A stretch of 64,000 nucleotides of DNA from Lysobacter antibioticus (GCF_001442535.1 NZ_CP013141.1:1179602-1243601); one strand, 5' to 3'. Positions 39,285 through 49,504 are shown, counted from the stretch's first letter. The notes: generated from the letters alone by a model not told the origin. Program-made: numbers and translations.

Positions 39285-41705
39285 CTAGCGCAACACCCGG
39301 AACCTCACTCGCGACCAGGCACCGGTGTCGGCCAACGCGGTCAGGGTGTGCTCGCCGACTTCGCCGAAGTCGTGGTCGAAGCGCGCACGTCCCTGCGATT
39401 CGCCGATCAGGCGACCGTCGAGCAACCAGCGCACCCGCGCATCGCTGCCGAGCGCACGGATCGACAAACGCAGCGGCGTCGCGTTGCCGGGCGCGCGCGC
39501 CAGCGTGGCCTGGTCGTCGATGCCTTCGATGCGCAACTCCTCGACCGCATCGCGGCCATCGTCGCTGCAGTCCGGCGCCAACGGCGGCAAACGCGCGGCC
39601 TTGCGGGTGTCGGCGGCGAGCCAGGGCGAGGCCAGCGCCGGCCAACGCGCGAGTTCGCGCGAACGGCGTTCGTGCGGCTGGCTGCATTCGCCCGACAGGC
39701 GCAGGCCGCTGCGCGCATCGGCCTCATAGCGTTCGAGCCCGGCGTTCCACAAACGCGCATCGCGTTCGGCGAAGGTCGGCGGCACCGAGCCGTCGAGCGT
39801 CCAGGCCTGCAGACGCCTGTGACAGAGTTCGGGCGCCTGCGGATCCGGTGCGATGCCCAGCGGCCAGCAGATCTCGATCTGCTCGACGTTCTTCGGCGGC
39901 GGCCGCAGTGCGGCGTCGCCGTTCTGGCGCGGCAGGCTGTCGATCACCTCGAACAACAAGGGCAAGGCGGTCACCGCGCCGTACTGGCCCGGCAGCGGCG
40001 TGCCGTCCGGCCGCCCGACCCAGACCCCGACCGTATAGCCGCGCGTGCTGCCGAGCGCCCAGGCATCGCGGAAGCCGTAACTGGTGCCGGTCTTCCACGC
40101 CACCCGCGGCCGGCCGCGGGTGTCGAAGGTTTCCTCGACGCTGCCGGGACGCGGGTTGGCTTCGAGAATCTCGCGCACGATCCAGGCCGCGCCCGGCGAC
40201 AGCAGCCGCCGTTCCAGCCTCGGCGCATCGCGCTGATAGCGCACCCGCCCGGCGATGCCTTCGCGGTTGAACGCCGAATAGGCACCGACCAAGTCCTCCA
40301 GGCGCGCGCCGGTGCCGCCGAGGATCATCGCCAGGTTCGGGCTCGCGCCGCGCGGCCACTGCAGGTCGATGCCTGCGTGGGCCAAGCGAGCGGAGAAACG
40401 CGAGGGCCCGACCCGGTCGAGCAGATCGACCGCGGGAATGTTCAGCGACAGGCGCAAGGCCGTCGCCGCGCTGACCGGGCCGTTGAAGGCGGTGTCGAAA
40501 TTGCCCGGGCGATAACCGCCGAAGGATTGCGGCGCATCGACGAACAGGCTTTCGGAATGGATCAGGCCATCGTCGAGCGCCAAGCCGTACAGGAACGGCT
40601 TCAGGGTCGAGCCCGGCGAACGCCAGGCCTTGACCATGTCGACGTGGCCGAGCCGCGCGGCATCGCCGAAGGTCACCGAACCGACATAGGCGCGCGCTTC
40701 CAGACTGGCGTTGTCGACCACCAGCAAGGCCGCCGAGGTGCGCTCGGGCAGGCTGGAGAAATACGCCGATACGCGATCTTCCAGAGTGCGTTGCAGCTCC
40801 AGGTCGATGGTCGACGCGACCCGCAAGGCCTTAGGGTTCTCCACGCGCAAGCGCTGCGCCAGCAACGGGGCGAAACGCGGCGGTTGCAGCGAGCGCGCGA
40901 CGACCGGTTCGACCCGCGCGTCGGCGACTTCGTCCTGCGACCAGACCTTCAGCGCCGCCATTCGCTGCAACACTTTGTCGCGCGCCTTGCGCGCGCGCTC
41001 GGGCTCGCGGTCCGGCCGCAGTCGGCTCGGCGATTGCGGCAGTACCGTCAGCAGTGCGGCCTCGGCGTGCGACAGACGCGACGAGGGCTTGCCGAGATAC
41101 GCCCAACTCGCCGCTTCGACGCCTTCGACGGTGCCGCCGAACGGCGCCCGGTTGAGGTACAGGCCGAGGATCTCGCGCTTGGACAAATGCACTTCGAGCT
41201 GCACGGCGCGCAGCATCTGCCGGCTCTTCGACCACAGGCTGCGCCGGTTCTGCCCGGGCGCGGCATCGAGGATGCGCGCGACCTGCATGGTCAAGGTCGA
41301 ACCGCCCGAAACCACCCGCCCGCTGCGCAGCCATTGGCCGGCGGCGCGCAACATCGCGACCGGATTGATGCCCGGGTGCTTCCAGAACCAGCGGTCTTCG
41401 TAGTTCAACAGCGCCTGCAGATACAGCGGCGAGACCTCGCTGTCGCGCACCGGATAACGCCAGACGCCGTCGCGGTCGGCGAAGGCGCGCAGCGGCGTGC
41501 CGTCGGACGCGGTGACCACGGCGCCGGCGTCGCGCGGTTTCGGCAATGGCAGCGGAAACGCGAGATCGAGCAGCATCGCCATGATCGCGAACAGCATCAG
41601 CGCCAGCGACGATTTCAGGACGACACGCCGCCGACGCGGGTCGCGCCGGGGCGGAACGGAGGGTTCGGTGGACAGGGTGGACACGCTACGACCGGCAAAG
41701 ACCAT
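39285..41705 (-). CDS. pbpC: penicillin-binding protein 1C
   Basis: 806 residues. One N-terminal transmembrane segment (SLALMLFAIMAMLLDLAF), a GT51 glycosyltransferase domain (LLNYEDRWFWKHPGINPVAMLRA, GGSTLTMQVARIL), a transpeptidase domain (SPGSTLKPFLYGL with Ser and Lys, KTGTSYGFRDAW) and a C-terminal PBP1C-specific domain. It polymerises peptidoglycan in the periplasm. Last gene of an operon with the alpha-2-macroglobulin gene, a classical partnership thought to repair wall damage after protease and lytic attack. The exact start is uncertain. Confidence 0.93.
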   Translation of the reverse strand: MVFAGRSVSTLSTEPSVPPRRDPRRRRVVLKSSLALMLFAIMAMLLDLAFPLPLPKPRDAGAVVTASDGTPLRAFADRDGVWRYPVRDSEVSPLYLQALLNYEDRWFWKHPGINPVAMLRAAGQWLRSGRVVSGGSTLTMQVARILDAAPGQNRRSLWSKSRQMLRAVQLEVHLSKREILGLYLNRAPFGGTVEGVEAASWAYLGKPSSRLSHAEAALLTVLPQSPSRLRPDREPERARKARDKVLQRMAALKVWSQDEVADARVEPVVARSLQPPRFAPLLAQRLRVENPKALRVASTIDLELQRTLEDRVSAYFSSLPERTSAALLVVDNASLEARAYVGSVTFGDAARLGHVDMVKAWRSPGSTLKPFLYGLALDDGLIHSESLFVDAPQSFGGYRPGNFDTAFNGPVSAATALRLSLNIPAVDLLDRVGPSRFSARLAHAGIDLQWPRGASPNLAMILGGTGARLEDLVGAYSAFNREGIAGRVRYQRDAPRLERRLLSPGAAWIVREILEANPRPGSVEETFDTRGRPRVAWKTGTSYGFRDAWALGSTRGYTVGVWVGRPDGTPLPGQYGAVTALPLLFEVIDSLPRQNGDAALRPPPKNVEQIEICWPLGIAPDPQAPELCHRRLQAWTLDGSVPPTFAERDARLWNAGLERYEADARSGLRLSGECSQPHERRSRELARWPALASPWLAADTRKAARLPPLAPDCSDDGRDAVEELRIEGIDDQATLARAPGNATPLRLSIRALGSDARVRWLLDGRLIGESQGRARFDHDFGEVGEHTLTALADTGAWSRVRFRVLR

Positions 41706-41768
41706 GGTCAGCTTACGTCAGCGCGGCGCGCCGTTGCCCGGGAGGCAGCGGCGCGCCGCGGCGGGCGC

Positions 41769-42845
41769 TCAGCCTGCGACGTTGAACGCGGCCAGGCGCA
41801 GGCGTCCATCGATGAGGTGCAGGATCAGGCTTTCGGCGCCTTCCTGGCGTTCGACGCTCTTGCCGCCCTCGCCGTCGGCCACTTCCACCTCTTCGGCCGC
41901 CGCTGCGATCACCGACACCTCGGCGTCGATGAGGTCGTGGTTGCCTTCCTCGCGGTCGGCGTCCGGGTCGGGGCGGATGCTGATCGAATACGCCTCCTCG
42001 GTCTTGCCCTGCTGCCGCTTGCGCATCCCCACCAGCGTACCGTCCGGTTCGCTCTGGAAGGTCTGACCGATCACCTGCTCGATCGTTTCGGCATAAGTGT
42101 CGGCGCGCGAATCCGGGAACAGGTCGGTGTAGTGCTTCTCGGCCATGGCGCGGTCGATCTTGCCGCCGGCGGCCTTGGCGACTTTTTCCAGCTCGGTCTC
42201 GTAGATCGGCAGGCCGACCGCCTCGAGCGGGAAGTTCATGCGCCCGAGTACGATGTTCTTGTCGCGCATGCGGAAGGCCCGGCCGAGCTCGGCGAGTTCG
42301 GCGAGGACGCGCTGCTGCCGGCTCTGGTGTTCGGCTTGGGCGACGGTCTGGCCGTTCCACGCGTAGACGTAATAGTCGGTGGTCTTGGGGCGCGCCGCCG
42401 AACAGATGTCGATCGCGCGCAGGTACAGGCGGCCGGACGAAATCTTGTCGAGCTCCGGGCAGAACTCCGGCATGCCGGCTTGCGGCAGCGCCTGGAAATC
42501 CTGGCCGCGGCTCATCAGCACCACCAGTTTCTTCGACGCGGCCATGGTCGCATCGGGCGTGCCCTGGCCGAACAGGACCACGACGTCGTCGTGGCTGTCG
42601 CGGTCGAGGTCGCCGATCAGGTGTTCGAAGCCCAGCCGCTCGAAGCCGGGCTCGAGCTTGCGCAGCGCCGCGAAGGCGCGCTCGGCGGTGGCCTTCTGGG
42701 TCTCGCTCGCGGACGCCGGCACGGCGCTCGCGCCAGACTCGGCGCCCGCATTCTTCGCCGCGCCGGTATCGGCCGGGGCGGCGTCGGTGCCCGACTGGCA
42801 GGCCGCCAGGCCAAGCATCAGGGACAGTACGGCGATCTTGCGCAT
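41769..42845 (-). CDS. hypothetical lipoprotein with FG-GAP-like acidic loop, operon member A
   Basis: 358 residues. AAGGAG lies 6 nt before the ATG, and MRKIAVLSLMLGLAACQSG is a lipoprotein signal. After an Ala-rich linker comes LIGDLDRDSHDDVVVLFG, an acidic loop like the calcium-binding repeats of FG-GAP/VCBS proteins. The C-terminal half ends with LILHLIDGRLRLAAFN. It is a paralogue of the next gene upstream, sharing the same layout. No family recognised. Sits between the alpha-2-macroglobulin and pbpC genes. Confidence 0.75.
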   Translation of the reverse strand: MRKIAVLSLMLGLAACQSGTDAAPADTGAAKNAGAESGASAVPASASETQKATAERAFAALRKLEPGFERLGFEHLIGDLDRDSHDDVVVLFGQGTPDATMAASKKLVVLMSRGQDFQALPQAGMPEFCPELDKISSGRLYLRAIDICSAARPKTTDYYVYAWNGQTVAQAEHQSRQQRVLAELAELGRAFRMRDKNIVLGRMNFPLEAVGLPIYETELEKVAKAAGGKIDRAMAEKHYTDLFPDSRADTYAETIEQVIGQTFQSEPDGTLVGMRKRQQGKTEEAYSISIRPDPDADREEGNHDLIDAEVSVIAAAAEEVEVADGEGGKSVERQEGAESLILHLIDGRLRLAAFNVAG

Positions 42846-42952
42846 GTTCGCTCCTTGCGTGGGTGTCGATCGCGGCCTCGGGCCGGACCGTGGGCAGTAC
42901 GAATGTTACGGCGCCACCTGGCGTCGGTCGCGCGCGCGTCGGATTTCAGACG

Positions 42953-44005
42953 TCAGACTTCATCGGAGTTGTGGTCGAGCAGGTACAGCTCGCCTTCGAT
43001 CAGGCGGAAATTGGCGTGGTAATGGCTGCCGTCGCGTTGCGGCCATTCCAGCATGACGTCGGCATCGACCACGTAGCTGGCGTCGTCGGTCTCGACCAGG
43101 CCCTGGTCCGGGCTCAGGTCGATCTGCAGCCGATACTCACCGCTACTGTTGGCGTCGCGGCCACGCACCGTGGCCCGCCATTCGTCGCTGCCGAGCGACT
43201 GCAACCCCGCCTTGCGCAAGCGCTCGACCGCCTTGGCGAAAGCATCGCGCCGCGGCGCATCGACGAACAAGGAGCGATCGACGCCCTGCTCGGCCGGTGT
43301 CGGCGCCGCGCCGGGGCGGCTCGACACGGGGTGCTCGCGCAGATGACGGACCAACACCTCGTCGCGTCGTTCGCGCAATGCGGTTTCGATTTCGGCCAGT
43401 TGCGACAGGATGCGCTGCTCCGGCGATTCCTCGCCGAGCGGGCGCAGCCCCTGCCCCGACCATTCGTAGCGATGGTGGGCGATGGTCTTCGGGAACGGCA
43501 CCATGCAGGCTTCGAGCGCGTCGACCCGCAGCACGCCGTCGACGATGTCGCGCAAGGCTGCGCAATAGCCGAACAGATTCTCGCCGTCGTCGGCCAGCAG
43601 TTGCAGCCCGCCCTCGCGCGCCATCAGCATGCGCACGTGATTGGCGACATGGCGCATCGCGCCCTCTTCGCCGATGCCGTACTCGACCGCGATGTCGTCG
43701 CGGCCGTCGCGATCGAGGTCGCCGATCGCGTAGTCGGCGTAGTAGCGGTCGAACTCCGGCGTGTCCTTGCGCAGCAAGGCCTCGGCTGCGCGCTGCAAGG
43801 GATGCGCCGCCGGCGGCGCCGCTTCGCTCGCCGGCTGGGCCGGGCTGGCGACGGCTTCGGCCACGGCTTCGGCAACGCCGGCGTCGGCGGTCGTTTGCGG
43901 CGGGTCCGCCGCAGGCGCGGGCGCTGTCGGCGCCGCGCAGGCCGCCAGCAGCGAGGCCAACGCGGCGGAAAGCATCGCGCTTCCCGCCGCCTTGCGCCGG
44001 GTCAA
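42953..44005 (-). CDS. hypothetical lipoprotein with FG-GAP-like acidic loop, operon member B
   Basis: 350 residues if it starts at TTG 44005. That start overlaps the alpha-2-macroglobulin stop (TTGA) and gives a complete signal peptide, TRRKAAGSAMLSAALASLLAACAAP with its lipobox; an ATG at 43975 would lack the positive n-region. It has YAIGDLDRDGRDDIAVEYG, matching the acidic loop of the downstream paralogue, a Cys pair (FGYCAAL, EACMVPF) and the end FRLIEGELYLLDHNSDEV. Translational coupling to the inhibitor gene suggests a joint role, not demonstrated. Confidence 0.72.
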   Translation of the reverse strand: MTRRKAAGSAMLSAALASLLAACAAPTAPAPAADPPQTTADAGVAEAVAEAVASPAQPASEAAPPAAHPLQRAAEALLRKDTPEFDRYYADYAIGDLDRDGRDDIAVEYGIGEEGAMRHVANHVRMLMAREGGLQLLADDGENLFGYCAALRDIVDGVLRVDALEACMVPFPKTIAHHRYEWSGQGLRPLGEESPEQRILSQLAEIETALRERRDEVLVRHLREHPVSSRPGAAPTPAEQGVDRSLFVDAPRRDAFAKAVERLRKAGLQSLGSDEWRATVRGRDANSSGEYRLQIDLSPDQGLVETDDASYVVDADVMLEWPQRDGSHYHANFRLIEGELYLLDHNSDEV

Positions 44006-47000
44006 GGCTGACGCACCGTCAGCGAGGCCGGCGAGGCCCGGCCGACACCGCGCAGATCGGGACGGTACATGTCCTCGACCAACGACGGCGGCACCGTATA
44101 CGTGCCGGGCGTGACCGCACGCACCAGGTAGAACACCCGCGCGGTCTGGTTCTGCTCGAGCTTGAGCGCGGCGATGTAGCGGTCGTCGCGGAACTCCTCG
44201 TGGCGGACTTCGGCGGCGCTGCTGCGTTCGGAAATCTCGATCCCGTCGACCACCACGCCGGCCCACTGCTTGGCGTCGCCGAGGTTGAAGTTCTCGATTT
44301 CCAGGCCGGCCGGCAGCAAGTCGGTGAGCAACGCATCCGGCATCGCGCGACGGGCCTTGATGGTGACCTGCACGATCAGCGCCTCACCCTCGACCAGGCC
44401 GCCGCCCGACCATTCCTTGCCTTCGGTCGTGTAGTACTTGCGCCCGACTTCGATCATCGAGCTGTCCGCGGCCGGCGCGGTACGCGGCACGCCGGCGATT
44501 TCCATGCTCGCGTACAACGGCGGTTGGCCGCTCGGGCTGAAGCTGACCCCGCGGGCGAGCGCGGCGTAGTCGAACACGCGGCCGATCAGCTTGGCCGGGT
44601 CGGCGTCCGACGCCGTGTCGCCGACCGTCCAGCGGCCGGAGATCTGCTTGCTCTGGTCGGCCATCAACGCCTTGCCGAGCCGCGCCAGGGCGACCTGCTC
44701 CTGAGTGCTGAGCCACAGCCAGCCGCTGTTGCGGCGCGCATCGAGTTCGCGGCCCATGCCGACCACGCGTGCCTCGTACTCGGGCTTGGACAGCTTGTGC
44801 TCGTGCACCAGGGCGATCATCAAGGCGTCGTCGCGCAAGCGGCTGCCGTAGTCGCCGAGGTACTCGGGACGCTCGGCCGGATCGCGCGCGAAACCTTCCT
44901 TGATCGCCTTGGCGCCGCGGCCCTTGTCGCCCTGCAGCGACAAGGCCAGGCCGAGATGGACCAGCGGCAGGCCGGTCAGGCTCTGCTTGCGATCGTTGTC
45001 GTAGAGCGCGCGCAGGGTGCCCAGCGGCGCGCGGTTGACGCGGGCGAGCACGTAGCCGGCATGGGCCTGATAGGCGAACTTGAGGTGTTCGCGGCGGTCG
45101 TAACCGTAGAACGAGGCATTGCCCGAGAGCAGATCCTCGTTGAGCACCTTCAGCGCCTTCTGCAGCATCGCCTCGGGCACGGCGAAACCGCCGTCGCGCG
45201 CGTCGAGCAGGAACTCGACCACGTACGGGGTGATCGCCGGGTTGACGTAGTCGCCGTCGCCCCACATCGAGAAATGGCCCGAACCGATCTGCATCGCCGC
45301 CAGACGGCCGAACGCACCTTCCATGCGCGCGCGCCGCTGCTTGGCGTCGAGGCCCTTGGCGCCGAGCATCTTGGCGGTGGCGTCGTCGAGTTCGAGCGCG
45401 GCATAGCCCTTGCTGGTGGTCTGCTCGGCGCAGCCGTAGGGGTATTCCAGCGCGCCCTGCAAGGCGCTGGCGAACGGGATCGGCGGCAAGGCGCTGATCA
45501 CCATGCGCGCGTTGACCGAATCGGCCATCAACCCGTCGGCGAAATCGGCGCCGAGCTGGACCGTGCCGAGCTCGTCGAGCACGCGCGTGCGCGAACGCAG
45601 CACCGACGGCCAGGCCGGACGCACCGGCACGTCGTAGCGGCGGTCGACCTTGTAGCCGTTGCCGTCCACTCGCACTCGTACTTGCGCGGTCGTATAACCC
45701 TCGCGCGCGACGATCGGGAAGGTCAAGGTCCGCTTGGCTTCGACGCCGAGCGAGAGCTTGTGCTGGCCGTCGGACAGGCCGAGCGGGCCGATGCCTTCCA
45801 CGCGCACCTCGAACTCGCCCGGCTTGCCGGTGAAGTTCTGCACGTCCAGGGTCACGTTGCTCTTGTCGCCGGGCGCGAGCACGCGAGGCGTGCTGGCTTC
45901 GGCGAGCACCGGCGCGCGCACCACGGTTTCGGCGTCGCGATTGCCGTAGCTGCCGCCGGCATAGACCAGGGCCGATACGCGCAGGGTGCCGTTGAAGTCC
46001 GGCACCGCCAGCTTGATGCGGGCGATGCCCTGGGCGTCGAGCTTGACCGGACCGGCGAACAGATCGACGGTCTGCACGCGCGCGGTCGGGCGCCGCGCCT
46101 GCGGCAACGCCTGCAAGGCCATGTCGCCGCCGAAGCGGATCTTGGCGGTCTCGCCTTCGTAGCTTTCGATGACCCGTCCGTAGACGTCGTAGCCGTCGAC
46201 GCCGAGGCGGCGCTGGGCGAAGAAATGCGCGGCCGCATCCGGCACCGGGAAGCGGGTGATGTTGATGATGCCCAGGTCGACCGCGGACACGGTCACGTAG
46301 GCCTCTTTGCCGGCCAACTGCGGCGCGCTGACTACGACCGGCAGGTCCTGCTCGGGACGCATCAGCTTGGGCACGTGGAGGCCGACCGCGACCTTGCGCT
46401 CGCGCCGGTCCATCTTGACGTGGGCCACGCCGACCGCACGCGCGGGGGTGATCTTGCTCGGAGCGCTGCCGCCGCGGAACACCAACGCGGTCACGTAGAC
46501 GTCGTGGCGCTCCCAGTCGGCGGTGACCGGGATCTTGAACTTGCTGCCGGCCTTGGCATCGATCGACTGCACGTACAGCATGCGATCGCTCTCGACCATC
46601 AACAGGCCCGGCCCCGCGTGCGGCGGAGTCAAGGTAACTTCGAGGGTGTCGCCGGCCTTGTAGGCGGTCTTGTCGAGCGCGAGCTTGACCTTGTCGGGAC
46701 GCGCGTCGAGGCCGCGGTTCTGATCGTCCCAGCTCCAGCCGGCGCGGAACGGATAGCGCGTGGTCAGCTTGGTCGCCGGGTCGTAGACGTCGACCCGGTA
46801 CTCGCCCCACTTGACCGGGAAGTTCAGCTTGACCGGCGCGGCGCCGACGTCGACGTTGCGCACTTCGATGTCTTCGTAGCGGCGGGTGAAGTCGTAGTCC
46901 CAACCGCCTTCGTCGCCGTAGTTCCAGTGATAGTCGCGGTGCTCGCGGACCAGGGTCACGCGCAGGCCGTTGGCCGGGCGCGGCTTGCCGTCGCTGCCGA

Positions 47001-48996
47001 CGCGGGCGATCTCGAAGCCGGCGTTGCTGTCGGCATCGGTGCCGTCCTTGTCCTCGAACAAGGGACGCACGCCGACCAGCGCATCGGCCGGCCACAGCAC
47101 GCGCTTGAGGCTGCGGTTGACGCTGCGGCCACCGGTCTCGTAAACGCTGCCGGTGACGATCGCGGCGATGGTGCTGACCGGCTTGGCCTCGTCGGGCAAG
47201 GCGATGTCCTGCTGCAGCTTGCCGTCGGCGCCCAGGCTGGTGTCGACGACGTCCTTGGCTTCCTTGGGCAGGGTGATGGTCGGGTCGCCGAAGAAATAGC
47301 CCGGCAACTGCTCCAGCGGATGCTGTTCGATCATCACCGCGAGCTTGGCGGTGAAACGATTGCCCGCGGCGGGCGCGCCGTACAGATAGGCGGCATCGAC
47401 GCCGAGCTTGAACGGCTGGCCGGGCTTGAGCACGGCCGGCGCATCGAGTTCGAGTTTCAGGCGTTCGGGCAGGAATTCCTCGATGCGCAGGGTCATGCCC
47501 TGCACCGCTTCCTTGCTGCTCGGGTCGGTACGGAATTCGACCCGCCAACGGCCGGTGGCGGCATCGGCGGGGATCAGCTGCGCATGCCGCACATAGCCCT
47601 GCGCGTCGGGCTGCAGGCGGGTTTCCAGGAAGGTCTTGCCGTCCGGCTGCACGTAACGCAGGAACAAGGGTTGCAAGGCCTTGCCCTTGCTGTCGACCGG
47701 CTTGCCGTCCTGGTCGCGCAGCAGCGCCGACAGGCGCACGGTTTCGCCGGGGCGGTACAGGTCGCGGCCCGACCAGGCGAACACGTCGAACCAGGCCTGC
47801 TCGCGGCCGGCCACGGCGAACTCGGACAGGTCTAGTGCCGGCTGGTTGAACGGCAGCATCGACACGTCGCTGCCGCGCTGGGCGATCAGCACATGACCGG
47901 CATCGAGCTTGTAACCGAGCATGGCGTTGCCGTTGCCGTCGGTCTCGCCTTTCAGCATCGGCTCGCCTTCGGCGTTGAGCACTTTCAGTTCGACCCCGCT
48001 GACCGCTTCGCCGCCCTGCAGCGAGGCCACGTGCACGAACAGCTTGTCCTTGTAGGCGCGCGCATGCAGGCCGAGGTCGCTGACGGTGAAGAACGCGGTC
48101 TCGAACTCGTCCTTGAACTGGCCGGCGCGCTTCATCACCGCGAAGTACAGGCCCGGCTCCTGCAGTTCCTTGATGTCCTGCAGGGGCAGATAGGTCAGTA
48201 CGCGCTCGTTGGGCTTGCCGCCGAGTACGAAGCGATTGACGTAGACCGGCTCGGCCAGCTTGGAGAGCGGCTTCTTGTCGTCCCAGTCGCGTTCCAGATC
48301 CCAGCTGCCGCGACGGCCGCCGCGCTGGTATTCGGAGAAGAACTTAGGCAGCTCCTTCTCCTTCACCCGCAGGAACTCGACGTCGACCTCGGGCACGTTG
48401 ATCGATACCACCGGCAGGCCGCGGCTGTCGCGCGCCGGCAGCACGCTGCCTTGCGAGGCGAAACCGACCACCGGATCGAGCGGACCGGTGTGGACCGGCT
48501 TGCTGATCTGCTGGCCGATGCGGTCGCCGGCCGCGGCGGTCAACCCGGCCTTGATGGTGACCACGTAGTCCTTACCGGCTTCGACGTGCGGGAAGCGCAG
48601 GATCTTGCCATCCTCGTCGAGCACCCAGCTGCCCTGCACCGCCGCGCCGTTCTTGTCGGCCACCGCCAGCAGCTCGTCGAAGCTTTGGGTGCCTACCAGG
48701 GGCTGGCTGAATTCGAGGGCGATGGCGAGCTCGTCGCTACCCTTCTGATCGGGATAGGCCGCCACCAGGGCGAAGCCCTTGATCGCATCGCGCTTGGCCT
48801 GGATCGCTTCGCCGCTGATCTCCGGCAATTGTCCGCTGGTATCGCGCTTGCAGCCGGCGACCAACACCGTGGCCGCGATCAGCAAGGCCGCCGCGGCGCG
48901 GGCCAAGCCGCCGAAGCGGCGCCGGTCGCGTCGTGGCGCGATGTTCGAGAGAGGGGTCGTACTCGTGGGTCCGTCCAAGGGTGTGGCGCGCATCAT
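44002..48996 (-). CDS. alpha-2-macroglobulin family lipoprotein (YfhM type)
   Basis: 1664 residues. Lipoprotein signal ALLIAATVLVAGCKRD, so anchored in the periplasm. Many macroglobulin beta-domains lead to the complement-type thioester motif EYPYGCAEQTTSKGY (Cys1189, Gln1192), intact here, then an alpha-helical thioester domain and a C-terminal receptor-like domain. It should trap attacking proteases covalently after bait cleavage. Encoded upstream of pbpC, as in many Gram-negatives, here with two lipoprotein genes between. Divergent from the M4 protease genes. Start chosen with GAGAG 7 nt upstream. Confidence 0.94.
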   Translation of the reverse strand: MMRATPLDGPTSTTPLSNIAPRRDRRRFGGLARAAAALLIAATVLVAGCKRDTSGQLPEISGEAIQAKRDAIKGFALVAAYPDQKGSDELAIALEFSQPLVGTQSFDELLAVADKNGAAVQGSWVLDEDGKILRFPHVEAGKDYVVTIKAGLTAAAGDRIGQQISKPVHTGPLDPVVGFASQGSVLPARDSRGLPVVSINVPEVDVEFLRVKEKELPKFFSEYQRGGRRGSWDLERDWDDKKPLSKLAEPVYVNRFVLGGKPNERVLTYLPLQDIKELQEPGLYFAVMKRAGQFKDEFETAFFTVSDLGLHARAYKDKLFVHVASLQGGEAVSGVELKVLNAEGEPMLKGETDGNGNAMLGYKLDAGHVLIAQRGSDVSMLPFNQPALDLSEFAVAGREQAWFDVFAWSGRDLYRPGETVRLSALLRDQDGKPVDSKGKALQPLFLRYVQPDGKTFLETRLQPDAQGYVRHAQLIPADAATGRWRVEFRTDPSSKEAVQGMTLRIEEFLPERLKLELDAPAVLKPGQPFKLGVDAAYLYGAPAAGNRFTAKLAVMIEQHPLEQLPGYFFGDPTITLPKEAKDVVDTSLGADGKLQQDIALPDEAKPVSTIAAIVTGSVYETGGRSVNRSLKRVLWPADALVGVRPLFEDKDGTDADSNAGFEIARVGSDGKPRPANGLRVTLVREHRDYHWNYGDEGGWDYDFTRRYEDIEVRNVDVGAAPVKLNFPVKWGEYRVDVYDPATKLTTRYPFRAGWSWDDQNRGLDARPDKVKLALDKTAYKAGDTLEVTLTPPHAGPGLLMVESDRMLYVQSIDAKAGSKFKIPVTADWERHDVYVTALVFRGGSAPSKITPARAVGVAHVKMDRRERKVAVGLHVPKLMRPEQDLPVVVSAPQLAGKEAYVTVSAVDLGIINITRFPVPDAAAHFFAQRRLGVDGYDVYGRVIESYEGETAKIRFGGDMALQALPQARRPTARVQTVDLFAGPVKLDAQGIARIKLAVPDFNGTLRVSALVYAGGSYGNRDAETVVRAPVLAEASTPRVLAPGDKSNVTLDVQNFTGKPGEFEVRVEGIGPLGLSDGQHKLSLGVEAKRTLTFPIVAREGYTTAQVRVRVDGNGYKVDRRYDVPVRPAWPSVLRSRTRVLDELGTVQLGADFADGLMADSVNARMVISALPPIPFASALQGALEYPYGCAEQTTSKGYAALELDDATAKMLGAKGLDAKQRRARMEGAFGRLAAMQIGSGHFSMWGDGDYVNPAITPYVVEFLLDARDGGFAVPEAMLQKALKVLNEDLLSGNASFYGYDRREHLKFAYQAHAGYVLARVNRAPLGTLRALYDNDRKQSLTGLPLVHLGLALSLQGDKGRGAKAIKEGFARDPAERPEYLGDYGSRLRDDALMIALVHEHKLSKPEYEARVVGMGRELDARRNSGWLWLSTQEQVALARLGKALMADQSKQISGRWTVGDTASDADPAKLIGRVFDYAALARGVSFSPSGQPPLYASMEIAGVPRTAPAADSSMIEVGRKYYTTEGKEWSGGGLVEGEALIVQVTIKARRAMPDALLTDLLPAGLEIENFNLGDAKQWAGVVVDGIEISERSSAAEVRHEEFRDDRYIAALKLEQNQTARVFYLVRAVTPGTYTVPPSLVEDMYRPDLRGVGRASPASLTVRQP

Positions 48997-49253
48997 GCGT
49001 ATCTCTCGGGAAACTGCGACGGAGTATAGAGCCAGCGCACGCAAGCGGTAATCGTTGTGCTCTATGTCATGGATGCAGGACGTGGGCACGCTGCGGCTGT
49101 GAACCCAACGGCTTGTCACTGCGCAGCGATCGCTGTTCGGGCGTCGGCCGGACGCCGCTGGCGGACAGATTCGTCGCCCGGCTTGCGCATCGATCTGTGG
49201 CGAGACTCCGGTTTCCGCCATATACCCCCGGCCATGACGAAAGGTTATGGCCC

Positions 49254-49295
49254 GGATTATCTTCCGATAATCCAGGACGCATCACATAATCCAGG
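49254..49295. promoter_or_regulatory. palindrome and direct repeats upstream of the alpha-2-macroglobulin gene
   Basis: Perfect inverted repeat GGATTATC-TTCC-GATAATCC (49254-49273), overlapping a direct repeat of ATAATCCAGG at 49267 and 49286 (19-bp spacing). It lies about 260 bp from the macroglobulin start and 520 bp from the M4 start. The 820-bp divergent spacer contains no supportable gene. Confidence 0.5.
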
Positions 49296-49405
49296 CCGCA
49301 AACATCACGTTCCAGGATTGACTGCACGATCCTAATACGGGCCGTCACCATTCGTGACTGCCGCTCCGCCTTGACAGCCCATGCGGCGCTCTCCCAGAAC
49401 CCCAT

Positions 49406-49504
49406 CGCGGTCACATAATAAAAACGAAACCCCAAGATTCGCACCCGCATTCTATGCTGCAGTGCAACATTTATTTTCCTCGAATGGCTACCGAATAATA
49501 TTCG
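49406..49504 (+). promoter_or_regulatory. AT-richer upstream module of the first M4 protease gene
   Basis: Contains CGCGGTCACAT (49406-49416), the near-palindrome TGCTGCAGTGCAACA (49455-49469) and CGAATA-A-TATTCG (49492-49504). The first two motifs recur in the same order upstream of the second protease gene. Confidence 0.55.

Noticed and set aside
43297..47835. 1512-codon open frame antisense to the alpha-2-macroglobulin gene
   Set aside because: Wholly inside a well-supported gene on the opposite strand; composition is typical of an antisense shadow.
49254..49273. Terminator for an unseen gene
   Set aside because: The palindrome is AT-rich in its arms, has no T-run and no gene ends before it; it is better read as a binding site or neutral palindrome.
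49406..49416. Full CRP/Clp binding site from the TCACA in CGCGGTCACAT
   Set aside because: The matching TGTGA half-site at N6 spacing is absent upstream of both protease genes; only a half-site is present.
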